The notes below the pieces were generated by a model. That model was not told where the DNA came from. It worked only from the letters and a program-made list of their open reading frames with translations, and did not search any database. Positions 7,121 to 14,813 of a DNA stretch of 36,285 nt are shown piece by piece (position 1 is the first letter of the stretch; each line of letters begins with the position of its first letter). The DNA is from a virus, in the IMG/VR virus record IMGVR_UViG_3300034198_011088, positions 1 to 36,285 of that record; one strand, 5' to 3'. The translations under genes and the position numbers were made by a program.

Positions 7121-7744
7121 ATGAATTACTTTTTTATAAGACATATTACCTCATTAGGAAACTTAGATCCGTCAATTTATCATACTATAGATGATCATGA
7201 AATCGATATCTCCAGTGATCATTACCACCAAGCAGAAGAAGCTGTAAATAAGATCGTGGATTTATACAATAATATTCCAAACAATAAAGAGTTTAGTATA
7301 TATTACTCTCCTTTTTTGAGAACGATAAAAACTAAAGATATTATAGTTGAAAAGATTTCACTGCATGGTATTTTCCCAAAACAATATTCAAATCCATTAT
7401 TGGTTGAACGTAAATGGGGAACGCTTCGTCATTCTATAAAAATGGAGAAGCATACCAACAAACTTTTTAATTTCTTTTATCAACCCTTGGATGGAGAATC
7501 TTATTTACAATGCTATCAACGAATTGTTACTTTTGATAATATGTTGAAATTAAAACATAAGGAAAATGACAATATTATCATTGTTGCCCATGGAGAATCG
7601 ATCAAATGCTATCTTATGTATTTGTTGGAATGGTCACTGGATCAATTTAATGGCTTTAGAAGTCCTGATAACTGCCAAGTGATTTTAGTCAAAGATGGAA
7701 TTCTTTCCGCTCAAACGCCGTTGAGAATTAGATCTGAACCCTGA
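7121..7744 (+). CDS. Histidine phosphatase superfamily protein
   Basis: 207 aa. The N-terminal FFIRH motif (R7, H8 phosphohistidine) opens the phosphoglycerate-mutase-like fold. YYSPFLRTIKTKDII is the second Arg motif (usually S-P-x-x-R-x-x-x-T), LLVERKWGTLRH supplies the conserved Glu, and IIIVAHGESIK contains the second catalytic His. The usual RHGxS is RHITS here, which may affect substrate binding but keeps the catalytic pair. Substrate is unknown; such enzymes dephosphorylate sugars, nucleotides or proteins. A 13-mer shared with the 12759 gene lies upstream. Confidence 0.85.
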   Translation: MNYFFIRHITSLGNLDPSIYHTIDDHEIDISSDHYHQAEEAVNKIVDLYNNIPNNKEFSIYYSPFLRTIKTKDIIVEKISLHGIFPKQYSNPLLVERKWGTLRHSIKMEKHTNKLFNFFYQPLDGESYLQCYQRIVTFDNMLKLKHKENDNIIIVAHGESIKCYLMYLLEWSLDQFNGFRSPDNCQVILVKDGILSAQTPLRIRSEP

Positions 7745-7776
7745 TGATGCCAGTAATAAATTATCTATTGAATCTC

Positions 7777-7804
7777 TTGACAAGCCTAAAAATTGTGATA
7801 TATT
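7777..7804 (+). promoter_or_regulatory. Sigma70-like promoter for 7811 operon
   Basis: TTGACA (7777-7782), a 16-base spacer, TATATT (7799-7804), then 6 bases to ATG 7811. The expected +1 falls on the start codon. Confidence 0.75.
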
Positions 7805-7810
7805 GGAACT

Positions 7811-8263
7811 ATGGCTATGAAAACTGGATTTGAATTATATCTACAAGAAGATTTATCTGATGATGATAAAATTTACTGTTCTATCTATCTAGATGATTTT
7901 TATAATAAAACCGTAACAGATTCCAGACATAGATATTTTGGAGGAACTGGAGGCGGATATACTAGCGGACTATGGAGAGGAAGGTATGGTCACGAATTAC
8001 CCTACAAAGAATTGAGCAAGCCTGTGGTATTTCGAAGAATATCCAGAAATCAAAGAAAATTTGCATGTGTATATTCCGACACTTTGATGGTAAAAAATGA
8101 TTCATTTTTAGATAAATCGCATCCTAATTATAGAGATATCGAACCTGATGGAAATATTCCTAAAATGTGTGTTTGTCCTAGACATAAGGGATCTTTAAAG
8201 GTAGATTGGAAGAACAAACCAAATTTTGAATTTTATAAGAAATACGGTTATGTTAACGGATAA
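7811..8263 (+). CDS. Hypothetical protein, 150 aa
   Basis: Unrecognised. It has a central Gly/Tyr/Arg-rich stretch (about residues 40-65, FGGTGGGYTSGLWRGRYG) and a C-terminal CVCPRH segment with a nearby cysteine, not enough for a clear zinc site. It is the first gene of a + strand run leading into the clamp loader, directly downstream of a near-consensus promoter. It is therefore probably an early gene with a leaderless mRNA. Two ATGs (7811 and 7817) are possible starts. Confidence 0.65.
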   Translation: MAMKTGFELYLQEDLSDDDKIYCSIYLDDFYNKTVTDSRHRYFGGTGGGYTSGLWRGRYGHELPYKELSKPVVFRRISRNQRKFACVYSDTLMVKNDSFLDKSHPNYRDIEPDGNIPKMCVCPRHKGSLKVDWKNKPNFEFYKKYGYVNG

Positions 8264-8272
8264 TAAAATATT

Positions 8273-8473
8273 ATGTGGATAGCAATGAAAAATTATAATT
8301 GGCAAAATATCCAAGTCAATGGATATTCTTTATCTTTAGCTTCTCCGTCAGATAAAGGTCTGATTGGTTATATGCCAATATTCGATACCTATGAAAATGC
8401 CTTGGAATGGGCTGGAGAAGATTCTGCAAATAGTATTAAAGAAATCGAACTCGTAAATAAAAATGAACATTAA
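8273..8473 (+). CDS. Hypothetical protein, 66 aa
   Basis: Unrecognised small protein (WQNIQVNGYSLSLASPSDKG...). It could start at ATG 8273 or ATG 8285. Its stop overlaps the clamp loader start by 11 bases, and it begins 9 bases after the preceding gene. It is therefore almost certainly co-transcribed and perhaps coupled with the clamp loader gene. Confidence 0.6.
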   Translation: MWIAMKNYNWQNIQVNGYSLSLASPSDKGLIGYMPIFDTYENALEWAGEDSANSIKEIELVNKNEH

Positions 8474-9374
8474 ACAAGTATGGGTAGAGAAATATCGTCC
8501 AAAGACCATTGAAGAAATGATTCTGGACGAAAAGAATCTAAAATATTTTTCGGAACTTACTGAAATACCTAATAATCTATTATTTGTAGGACCTCCAGGA
8601 TGTGGGAAGACTACTCTTGCTAAGATTCTTGCGGATAAGTTCGCCAAATATTCCTACCTATATATCAATGCCAGCGAAGAAGGTAATATTGATACAGTAA
8701 GGAATAAAATTGCTGATTTTATCTCTGTTATGTCCATTGATGGAAGTCAAAAGGTCGTTATTCTCAACGAAGCATGTGGTGTTAGTCTTGTTGCACAACA
8801 AGCATTAAGGAGCATCATGGAGGATTATCTGGATAATGTTAAATTTATCCTGACTGCTAACTATAAGAATAAATTGAGTGAGGCAATTCGTTCCAGATGT
8901 CAGGAATTTACCTTCGAATATACAGATAAACAAGTCCTACAACGGGTTGTGCAAATTCTGAAATTGGAAAAGATCACAGTTGAAGCAGAATCCAAAGATG
9001 ACCTGAGAAGATTGATTAAACAGTATTCTCCCGATATTCGTAAAACTCTGAATGAATTGCAAGCTGCGTGTATTACAGGAACATTTAGATATTCCAATGA
9101 TTCGTTTTCTAATTTTGCCGAAGACATTAAATTGGAATTGAATAGTGGTAAAAATGTATTTATGATTCGTCAAAAAGTCGTAGACAACTCTGATAAATTT
9201 GGCAATGATTATCATGCATTAATGAAAAACCTTTTTGAACTTTATATTAAAGATGAAAATTTACATGCAGTTGTATTGATTTCCGAATATATGTTTAAGC
9301 ACAGTCAGGTTCTTGATCCAGAAGTAAATTTTTCCAGCTTGTTATTTAATTTAAAAAATAAAATGAGTAAATAG
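8463..9374 (+). CDS. Clamp loader ATPase subunit (T4 gp44-like)
   Basis: 303 aa, near T4 gp44 (319 aa). WVEKYRPKTIEEMI is the RFC box II hallmark, GPPGCGKTT (residues 43-51) the Walker A motif and AIRSRCQEF (about 142-149) the SRC/arginine-finger motif. AAA+ ATPases of this group open and load the sliding clamp on primer-template DNA. The Walker B region reads VVILNEAC (98-105) instead of the usual D-E-A-D or D-E-F-D, so the first metal-coordinating Asp is Asn. The partner small subunit (gp62) and the clamp (gp45) are not recognisable in the window. Confidence 0.92.
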   Translation: MNIKQVWVEKYRPKTIEEMILDEKNLKYFSELTEIPNNLLFVGPPGCGKTTLAKILADKFAKYSYLYINASEEGNIDTVRNKIADFISVMSIDGSQKVVILNEACGVSLVAQQALRSIMEDYLDNVKFILTANYKNKLSEAIRSRCQEFTFEYTDKQVLQRVVQILKLEKITVEAESKDDLRRLIKQYSPDIRKTLNELQAACITGTFRYSNDSFSNFAEDIKLELNSGKNVFMIRQKVVDNSDKFGNDYHALMKNLFELYIKDENLHAVVLISEYMFKHSQVLDPEVNFSSLLFNLKNKMSK

Positions 9375-9379
9375 ATTGC

Positions 9380-9520
9380 ATGTTCGCATTATACGCCTTG
9401 AAATTAGAAGAAGACTGCCGGAACACAAAATGTTCCAAAATAGTGTCGAAAAAAGATAAAAAACAAATCACTAAAGAGCCAGAAATAATTCCTACTAATG
9501 ATTTGGTAGCTTGTAAGTAA
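9380..9520 (+). CDS. Small hypothetical protein, 46 aa
   Basis: ATG 9380 to TAA 9520, starting 5 bases after the clamp loader stop. It encodes MFALYALKLEEDCRNTKCSK followed by a Lys-rich middle, with three cysteines. Support is moderate: it fills the gap neatly and has no overlapping rival. Its 3' end overlaps the late-type box of the next gene. It shows no resemblance to T4 gp62, which is much larger. Confidence 0.45.
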   Translation: MFALYALKLEEDCRNTKCSKIVSKKDKKQITKEPEIIPTNDLVACK

Positions 9521-9523
9521 ATA
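9516..9523 (+). promoter_or_regulatory. Late-type promoter box AGTAAATA
   Basis: The box lies 5 bases before ATG 9529, and overlaps the stop codon of the small upstream frame. Confidence 0.55.
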
Positions 9524-9528
9524 GTAAT

Positions 9529-9885
9529 ATGAATTTACAACCAAGTTTAAGCGTTTCTTTCAATGATCGTCGAGCATTGTTTTCTGAAGAATTGAAATTT
9601 GGAGGACATGGACAAAAATATCTAAGTGGTGGAGGAATTTTTTTTCCCAGCACAGGCTGCGTATTCTACAGTATTAATTTCTTATCTAATACCGTAGTAA
9701 CAAATGCAGGATTTCGATCTACAAATTCGACCAATAAAGTTATTTACACTTTTGATCCGATCTCCAATGTGACATTTCCTCAAAATTATACATGGAATGC
9801 TCCTTTAAGCTCTATTAGTTTAAGTGCAGGAGGATCGGCTATCGCCTATCAATATAAATTATTCATTCCAGAAGATTTAAGATAA
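9529..9885 (+). CDS. Probable small structural protein, 118 aa
   Basis: The protein is rich in Ser, Asn, Gly and Phe with alternating hydrophobics and no charged helix, a beta-rich composition typical of tail or decoration proteins. It has its own late-type box and directly precedes the tail fibre gene. A role at the tail or fibre, such as an adaptor or accessory, is inferred from position and composition only. No homologous family recognised. Confidence 0.6.
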   Translation: MNLQPSLSVSFNDRRALFSEELKFGGHGQKYLSGGGIFFPSTGCVFYSINFLSNTVVTNAGFRSTNSTNKVIYTFDPISNVTFPQNYTWNAPLSSISLSAGGSAIAYQYKLFIPEDLR

Positions 9886-9910
9886 TGGTTGTTTTCAAAT
9901 ATAAAGAAAT

Positions 9911-9918
9911 AGTAAGTA
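9911..9918 (+). promoter_or_regulatory. Late-type promoter box of tail fibre gene
   Basis: AGTAAGTA lies 5 bases before ATG 9924. An upstream ATG at 9920 is out of frame and hits a stop after 4 codons. Confidence 0.55.
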
Positions 9919-9923
9919 TATGA

Positions 9924-12731
9924 ATGCCTACTAGATTGACATTATCTGACGACTTATCTAATTTAATAACTGCCCCAACCTATAATGCTGCAAAAGTTCA
10001 ATTAGGTATAGATTCAACTGCCAGTCCTATATTTTCGGGATTATCGTTCGAGGACGAATTTAATCAAATATATTCAACTATAGGTCCGAATTTAATATAT
10101 TTTGAACCATTCGATTCTGGTAATCCACTAGGAAATAGGGCACGTATGAGTATACAAAGTGATGGAGGGGACACCATGAATATACGATTGTATAGTTCCG
10201 CCCTTGAAGGAGGGGATTATACGATTTTAAGTTCTGATACAATAAGCACTCCTTATGTAGCCGCAGGATTTTTTAATGTGCCCGGAGCAATTGGAGGAGG
10301 ACCATTAGGGACACTTAATTCTACGGGCTTATCGTTTTATAATGTCAGTGGAAACCGTCTCAATGAGTATCCGGCAAATCCATCTGACGTAACCCAGTAT
10401 GTGGCAGATTCCAATTTAACGATAAGCAGCGGAACAACTCCCCGCAAAACAAATATTATTTTAAATGCGGCAATTAACGGAACTCGCACATATGTCTTAC
10501 CTCTAGCTTCTTCATATCTTGCAGGAATGGGAATTTCATTTACTGATGTTATCGGAACAATAACTTCCACGAATAATGTCATTTTAAATTCTGCGGGGAG
10601 CGATACAATAAATGGATCTCCTACTCTTGTATTGACCGATCCGTATTCCAATATTCAACTTATTAGTGATGGTGTTAGTAAATGGGCATGTAGAACTCCT
10701 ATAAATTCTCTATCCAATAGCGGCGTTACCGCAGGAACTTATGGATCTTTAAGTTCAATTCCTGTTATTAATATTGATAGCAAGGGAAGAATTCTTAGTG
10801 CTTCCAGTATTCCAGTATCCAGTGCTGCCATTCTAAGAACTGGAAGAACTATTGGTATGACCGGTGATGTTACTTGGACTACTCCTGCATTTGATGGATC
10901 ATCCAATGTTACTGCTGTTGCTACATTGTCGTCTACTGGTGTTACTGCGGGAACATATGGATCTTTAAGTTCTATTCCTATTTTTACAGTGGATAGCAAA
11001 GGAAGATTGTTGCAAGTTTCCAATTCTGGAAGCATTAGTGCAACTGTTGCCGCCACTGCTAATACTGCTAACACTGCTAATACTGCTAATACTGCTAATA
11101 CTCTTACGACTCCAAGAACCATAAACGGAGTTTCGTTTAATGGTAGTTCTAATATCACAGTTTCGGCAATTCCTGTAGTTCAAGTGGTAGGAAATGCCAA
11201 TGCGGTCATATCTGCGGGTATTACTAATATTCGTCTAGCAACTGCTCTTACTTCTCCATGTATCTTCACTGTTCCTAATCCTGCATCATACATTGATGGT
11301 TCCTCTTTAACTTTCACCGATGCTTCATTATCTCTGACTAATACTAATACGGCTATATTATCTGCGGCATCAGGAACTATTAATGGGACGAGTAACATGG
11401 TTATCTCAACGCCTGGAGCATCTCCCGTATTAATATCTGACGGAATTAATAAATGGACTTTGGATATCAAAGGAATTACACGAGGTGGAACCGGTTCAAC
11501 TACTGCATCTGGTGCACGGACCAATTTAGGGCTGGGAACGGGGGATAGTGTGGCATTTGGAGCAGGAACATTTTCAGGTGGGATTACTGCGTTAGGTGTG
11601 GTTACTGCGTCAGGTGGTCTTACTCTGCCTTACGTAACTCCCTCTGCCGGGATTGCCCAACTCCGTTTTGTGCCAAATGCAGGGAATGGAATCAATTTTA
11701 ATATAGAATCAAGCGGGTCTGCAGTCTCAGTCAGAAGTGATAATAGTAACTCTAGCAACTTGTGTCTCCGAACCGGTGGTGTTGATCTTGGATCGAGTGG
11801 AGTCGTGCGTTGGAGCAACTTGGCAGGGAATGCGCTGACCACTATGGATATAGGAATTCGCAGGGCGTCTGCCGGAGTAATGGAGGTTTTTGACGGCAAC
11901 ACTAATGGACTTCTTCAGGATATTAGTGTTCGCAACCTGAGCGCGTCTGGCACTTTGACACTAGGAGCCTCGGGAATTTTAGTCGGAGGGGCAAATGCTA
12001 TTGAACAGCGGAACGGACCCAACGCGCAGACGTTTCGGGTTTATAACTCAACTGATGCAACCCCGGCGACTGCAACCCCGGCGAACTTCGACAGGGGCTT
12101 TTTTGGATTTGCATCCAACGAATTGCGAATCGGAAGCGAGGTTGGGGGATCTTACAGCAGCGGTCCGCGCAACGTCAATTTTATGCGCAACGGAGCAGTG
12201 CAACTCATCCTTGGCAATGGGGGATTGACAGCTAACACCAATTTAACTTTTAATACAGATAACGCATATGACATCGGTGCGAGCGGGGCGACTAGGCCGA
12301 GGACAATTTATATTGGGAGCGTCGGTAACACTTCTGCTGGAGCGTCGTTGGTTGCGGCTGGAACAGCAACATTTGGGGGCACAGTCACTTTCGGAGGAAC
12401 GCTTATTATTGGCAACTCTGCTGGGACAATATCTCTTTCCGGCACGGCTCTCAACATAGGCGCGGCTACGACAACAGCCGTTGTGGTGGCACCTGGGGGC
12501 ACCCCTACGGTTCAATTAGGCGGCACCACCTCGGCATTTCCCGCAATCAAGCGAAATGGGTTTGGGATTGATGTTGTGCTGGCAAATGATTCAGGGTTTG
12601 CTCCGATTAAAGGCAAAATCACCACGGATTCCGCTTACAATGCCACTGTAGTTGCCGATACTGGCTACATCACAATCTACGACTCAACCGGGACACCATA
12701 CCGTGTGCTCTGCGCTCCAAATGCTACTTAA
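9924..12731 (+). CDS. Tail fibre / receptor-binding protein, mosaic
   Basis: 935 aa, almost free of cysteine and dominated by Gly, Ser, Thr, Asn and Ala. It contains two copies of GVTAGTYGSLSSIP-x-x-x-x-DSKGR (around residues 268 and 338), a signature of phage fibre shafts. There is also an A-N-T repeat (about 378-392) and GGTGSTTASGARTNLGLG (about 520-537), a motif common in tail fibres and prophage fibre proteins. Two longer modules ending in LISDG-x-x-KW are duplicated (about 190-255 and 430-515). From roughly 11480 the DNA becomes visibly G+C-richer and codon use changes, so the C-terminal receptor-binding third was probably acquired by recombination. Confidence 0.88.
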   Translation: MPTRLTLSDDLSNLITAPTYNAAKVQLGIDSTASPIFSGLSFEDEFNQIYSTIGPNLIYFEPFDSGNPLGNRARMSIQSDGGDTMNIRLYSSALEGGDYTILSSDTISTPYVAAGFFNVPGAIGGGPLGTLNSTGLSFYNVSGNRLNEYPANPSDVTQYVADSNLTISSGTTPRKTNIILNAAINGTRTYVLPLASSYLAGMGISFTDVIGTITSTNNVILNSAGSDTINGSPTLVLTDPYSNIQLISDGVSKWACRTPINSLSNSGVTAGTYGSLSSIPVINIDSKGRILSASSIPVSSAAILRTGRTIGMTGDVTWTTPAFDGSSNVTAVATLSSTGVTAGTYGSLSSIPIFTVDSKGRLLQVSNSGSISATVAATANTANTANTANTANTLTTPRTINGVSFNGSSNITVSAIPVVQVVGNANAVISAGITNIRLATALTSPCIFTVPNPASYIDGSSLTFTDASLSLTNTNTAILSAASGTINGTSNMVISTPGASPVLISDGINKWTLDIKGITRGGTGSTTASGARTNLGLGTGDSVAFGAGTFSGGITALGVVTASGGLTLPYVTPSAGIAQLRFVPNAGNGINFNIESSGSAVSVRSDNSNSSNLCLRTGGVDLGSSGVVRWSNLAGNALTTMDIGIRRASAGVMEVFDGNTNGLLQDISVRNLSASGTLTLGASGILVGGANAIEQRNGPNAQTFRVYNSTDATPATATPANFDRGFFGFASNELRIGSEVGGSYSSGPRNVNFMRNGAVQLILGNGGLTANTNLTFNTDNAYDIGASGATRPRTIYIGSVGNTSAGASLVAAGTATFGGTVTFGGTLIIGNSAGTISLSGTALNIGAATTTAVVVAPGGTPTVQLGGTTSAFPAIKRNGFGIDVVLANDSGFAPIKGKITTDSAYNATVVADTGYITIYDSTGTPYRVLCAPNAT
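10720..11010 (+). repeat. Duplicated fibre shaft module
   Basis: Two imperfect copies of about 80 bases, beginning near 10720 and 10930 and about 210 bases apart, both encode GVTAGTYGSLSSIP...DSKGR. They share the core atggatctttaagttc. Boundaries are approximate. Confidence 0.7.
11055..11099 (+). repeat. Five tandem 9-mers ACTGCTAAT
   Basis: Five 9-base units in frame, one with a single change (AAC for AAT), encode the T-A-N tripeptide repeat of the fibre. Slippage here would change length by whole tripeptides. Confidence 0.85.
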
Positions 12732-12740
12732 ATTATCACT
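12728..12740 (+). promoter_or_regulatory. Second copy of shared 13-mer element
   Basis: TTAAATTATCACT overlaps the tail fibre stop codon and ends 18 bases before ATG 12759, the same spacing as at 7090-7102. Confidence 0.4.
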
Positions 12741-12758
12741 TAATAACTTAGCAACAGC

Positions 12759-12920
12759 ATGGATAAAACATATAGAATTAATCTTATAACTGCTGGCAAT
12801 GGTGCTCGCGCATTTGTCACTGATGCCGTTACACAAGTGTTTGGAGCGACAATAGCAATAGGCGGCGGATTAATTTCTACTCCAGTTTATAGCGACGGGT
12901 CAGTCTGGAAAATCGGATAG
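12759..12920 (+). CDS. Tail-fibre-associated small protein, 53 aa
   Basis: ATG 12759 to TAG 12920. The sequence ...GNGARAFVTDAVTQVFGATIAIGGGLISTPVYSDGSVWKIG matches a motif often found at the very C-terminus of fibre proteins or in a short gene after them ('R-x-F-V-T-D-A ... V-P-V-Y-S-D-G-x-x-W-x-I-G'). Its base composition resembles the foreign 3' part of the fibre gene, so the two probably arrived together. It may be a fibre tip, chaperone or trimerisation element, or the detached C-terminus of a fibre. Confidence 0.7.
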   Translation: MDKTYRINLITAGNGARAFVTDAVTQVFGATIAIGGGLISTPVYSDGSVWKIG

Positions 12921-12931
12921 ATCATCTATAA

Positions 12932-13243
12932 TTAATATTTTGATATTTTTATAATTATTTCATCCAACAAATATACAAATCTTTCATATAAAAAAGAAAT
13001 CCCAGAACTGGCGAATGCAAACGGAATAAGAATACTCATAGGAATATAAAAAACTCCTATGAGTATTCCTACATATAAACCCGAACACAGCGAACATTTA
13101 ATCAATTTCTTAGTAAAATTAAATCTTTGTAAAAATGGACGAATCTTTAAAATATCCATGATCTCTGCATGAACAATCGTAAACGTCAATCCGCAACATG
13201 CCAGTAATAAAATAATCAATTCAACCATAGAAACATTTTCCAT
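12932..13243 (-). CDS. Integral membrane protein with CxxC motif
   Basis: 103 aa. There are three hydrophobic segments (about residues 5-25, 51-68 and 70-85). Between the first two lies KCSLCSGLYVGILIG, a C-x-x-C-x-G-x-x-x-G pattern that recalls small phage and bacterial membrane proteins of the DUF1360 type. Role unknown. An ATTAAATA box lies 5 bases before its ATG, so late expression with the protease upstream is plausible. A perfect 14-bp inverted repeat is embedded in the coding sequence. Confidence 0.7.
   Translation of the reverse strand: MENVSMVELIILLLACCGLTFTIVHAEIMDILKIRPFLQRFNFTKKLIKCSLCSGLYVGILIGVFYIPMSILIPFAFASSGISFLYERFVYLLDEIIIKISKY
13030..13068. repeat. 14-bp inverted repeat inside membrane protein gene
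   Basis: GAATACTCATAGGA and TCCTATGAGTATTC are separated by 11 bases. The hairpin lies in coding sequence for two membrane segments and has no T tract, so it is not an obvious terminator. Confidence 0.8.
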
Positions 13244-13248
13244 GGGAA

Positions 13249-13256
13249 TATTTAAT
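13249..13256 (-). promoter_or_regulatory. Late-type promoter box ATTAAATA
   Basis: On the minus strand, exactly 5 bases before ATG 13243. It shares its first base with the stop codon of the protease gene. Confidence 0.5.
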
Positions 13257-14251
13257 TATCGTTTAAAGAGTTTTTTAAAGAGTTTTTTAAATTTATCAAA
13301 CACTGTCTCTTTTTTAACTACAACTCTCGGAAGACTTTGGATACTGGCAGAAAATAATTTATCAGGATCGATAATACCCCATCCGTATTGTAAATCCTTT
13401 CCTTTATCTCCTAGATCGATACAATTTTCGTAAAGAAGATTTTTAACTTGATCTACAGTTAAAGTTTCTCCTAGAGATTTATGGTATGATAGTAATAATG
13501 CAATGATACCCGAAATCCCAGGACTCGCCATCGAACTGCCAGATAAGAGGGCATAGGTATCATTTCCGTAAGTGGATAAAATATTTTCTCCAGGAGCTAA
13601 AATATCCAATGAACTTCCCCAAGAAGAAAATTTGGATCTATTACGTAATATGATATCATTATATGATCCAACAGCAATACATTCATCATATTGCGCAGGA
13701 TATAAAATTTTATTTTCGCCATTATTTCCGGCAGCACATACCATTATGATATTTTTATCATTTAATTTTTTTATAACATCGTAAACATCAGGCATAGATA
13801 CTTCACTTCCCAATGACATATTGATAATATCTGGTTTTAATTCCAGACAATACTCCAGACCTTTTCGTATAATATTACTTCCTCCCATTCCATTTTTATC
13901 TAGAACCTTTACACTAACTAGATTAACCTCTGGCGCGATGCCCACCATTCCTACGAAATTGTCAGAAGCACCGACGATCCCACTTACATGAACTCCGTGA
14001 AAAACCGAATTATCATATATGTTTTCACCGGTTACGAAACTTCTGCATTTATCCAAAAGTATATTATCTTTTAGGTCTTTATGTAGCTGGATACCAGTAT
14101 CTAAGATCGCAACAGTTATACCTTTACCCTTAGTATTTTTCCAAATTTTGGGAATGTTCCAATCCCTTACTGCCTGTGGATAAATTTGTGATAAAGTGTC
14201 AATAGATCCTACGTGATGAACGACATAAGGTGGTAAAAAATAATCTGACAT
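13256..14251 (-). CDS. Subtilisin-like serine protease (S8)
   Basis: 331 aa with the complete catalytic triad. Asp51 lies in VAILDTGI, His85 in HGVHVSGIVG and Ser240 in SGSSMASPGISG, with the oxyanion Asn176 in AAGNNG. The usual G-T-S-M is G-S-S-M. There is no signal peptide and only a short N-terminal extension (about 42 residues), so it is probably cytoplasmic or virion-associated. The C-terminus ends in a Lys/Phe-rich amphipathic helix (VFDKFKKLFKKLFKR), encoded by a short direct repeat near 13261-13290. I chose ATG 14251 because a GATAAATA box lies 5 bases upstream. Roles in capsid maturation, host lysis or shut-off are all possible; T4 uses an unrelated prohead protease. Confidence 0.92.
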   Translation of the reverse strand: MSDYFLPPYVVHHVGSIDTLSQIYPQAVRDWNIPKIWKNTKGKGITVAILDTGIQLHKDLKDNILLDKCRSFVTGENIYDNSVFHGVHVSGIVGASDNFVGMVGIAPEVNLVSVKVLDKNGMGGSNIIRKGLEYCLELKPDIINMSLGSEVSMPDVYDVIKKLNDKNIIMVCAAGNNGENKILYPAQYDECIAVGSYNDIILRNRSKFSSWGSSLDILAPGENILSTYGNDTYALLSGSSMASPGISGIIALLLSYHKSLGETLTVDQVKNLLYENCIDLGDKGKDLQYGWGIIDPDKLFSASIQSLPRVVVKKETVFDKFKKLFKKLFKR

Positions 14252-14256
14252 TCTAT

Positions 14257-14264
14257 TATTTATC
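14257..14264 (-). promoter_or_regulatory. Late-type promoter box of protease gene
   Basis: GATAAATA on the minus strand, 5 bases before ATG 14251. Box and spacing are identical to those of the tail tube gene. Confidence 0.65.
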
Positions 14265-14278
14265 AATCGATAAATATG

Positions 14279-14335
14279 TCAGATTATACCGTAATGAATG
14301 GGATTTACAGTAAAATCACATCTATTCCAAGTCAT
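14279..14335 (-). CDS. Possible 18-residue peptide
   Basis: ATG 14335 in the AAAATTATG context typical of genes here, through TGA 14279. It encodes MTWNRCDFTVNPIHYGII. It fits the 76-base gap between two co-directional genes. It is too short to judge by composition, so low confidence. Confidence 0.25.
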   Translation of the reverse strand: MTWNRCDFTVNPIHYGII

Positions 14336-14342
14336 AATTTTA

Positions 14343-14798
14343 TTAATTTTTAATAACAGTATATCCTGATTTTTCTATAAGTTCCAATGCATCATGTAAT
14401 TCCACCCGTTTTGCGTCATCTGCATCATTTTTCCAAGTTACGTAACTTCCATATGACTCATCGTCACAGATGCATTGGACTGTGTAATCGTCGTAGTTTT
14501 TTAATAAATTGTCATTTTTATATTCGCTGATTGTATATTCGATGTATTCTATATATACGTTAATAAGTTCCTTATTGCTATAGTTTAGATAATATTTGGC
14601 ATCAGGCGCATGGCGAATTAAATATGATAATAAACAATTATTGGTGTCAATCGTAACATGAGTCTTGCTCATACAATCGTCATCATAATGCCATGTCAGA
14701 ATATCTCCGTCTTCTGTAGTAACAATTAGGGGATCAAGATTGTTACGAAAAATTCGCCATTCATCCTGAAGTTTGTAATATGTAGTTTCGTTAATCAT
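14343..14798 (-). CDS. Hypothetical acidic protein, 151 aa
   Basis: Strongly acidic and Tyr-rich (EYIEYTISEYKND..., CICDDESYGSY), with no recognisable domain. No signal peptide or membrane segment. GATAAATT lies 7 bases before its ATG, a late-type box, so it may be expressed with the protease gene that follows 91 bases downstream. Acidic phage proteins of this size are often DNA mimics or inhibitors, but nothing specific supports that here. Confidence 0.65.
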   Translation of the reverse strand: MINETTYYKLQDEWRIFRNNLDPLIVTTEDGDILTWHYDDDCMSKTHVTIDTNNCLLSYLIRHAPDAKYYLNYSNKELINVYIEYIEYTISEYKNDNLLKNYDDYTVQCICDDESYGSYVTWKNDADDAKRVELHDALELIEKSGYTVIKN

Positions 14799-14805
14799 AA
14801 TCTAT

Positions 14806-14813
14806 AATTTATC
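14806..14813 (-). promoter_or_regulatory. Late-type promoter box GATAAATT
   Basis: On the minus strand, 7 bases before ATG 14798. Confidence 0.45.

Noticed and set aside
9380-9520. Clamp loader small subunit (gp62)
   Set aside because: At 46 residues it is far too short and shows no resemblance; position alone is not enough.
11055-11099. CRISPR-like array
   Set aside because: The units are contiguous in-frame 9-mers without spacers. No CRISPR array was seen in the window.
10739-11158. Antisense hydrophobic frames within the tail fibre gene
   Set aside because: Leu/Val/Ala-rich repeats are the reverse complement of the T-A-N codon repeats; the sense fibre is unambiguous.
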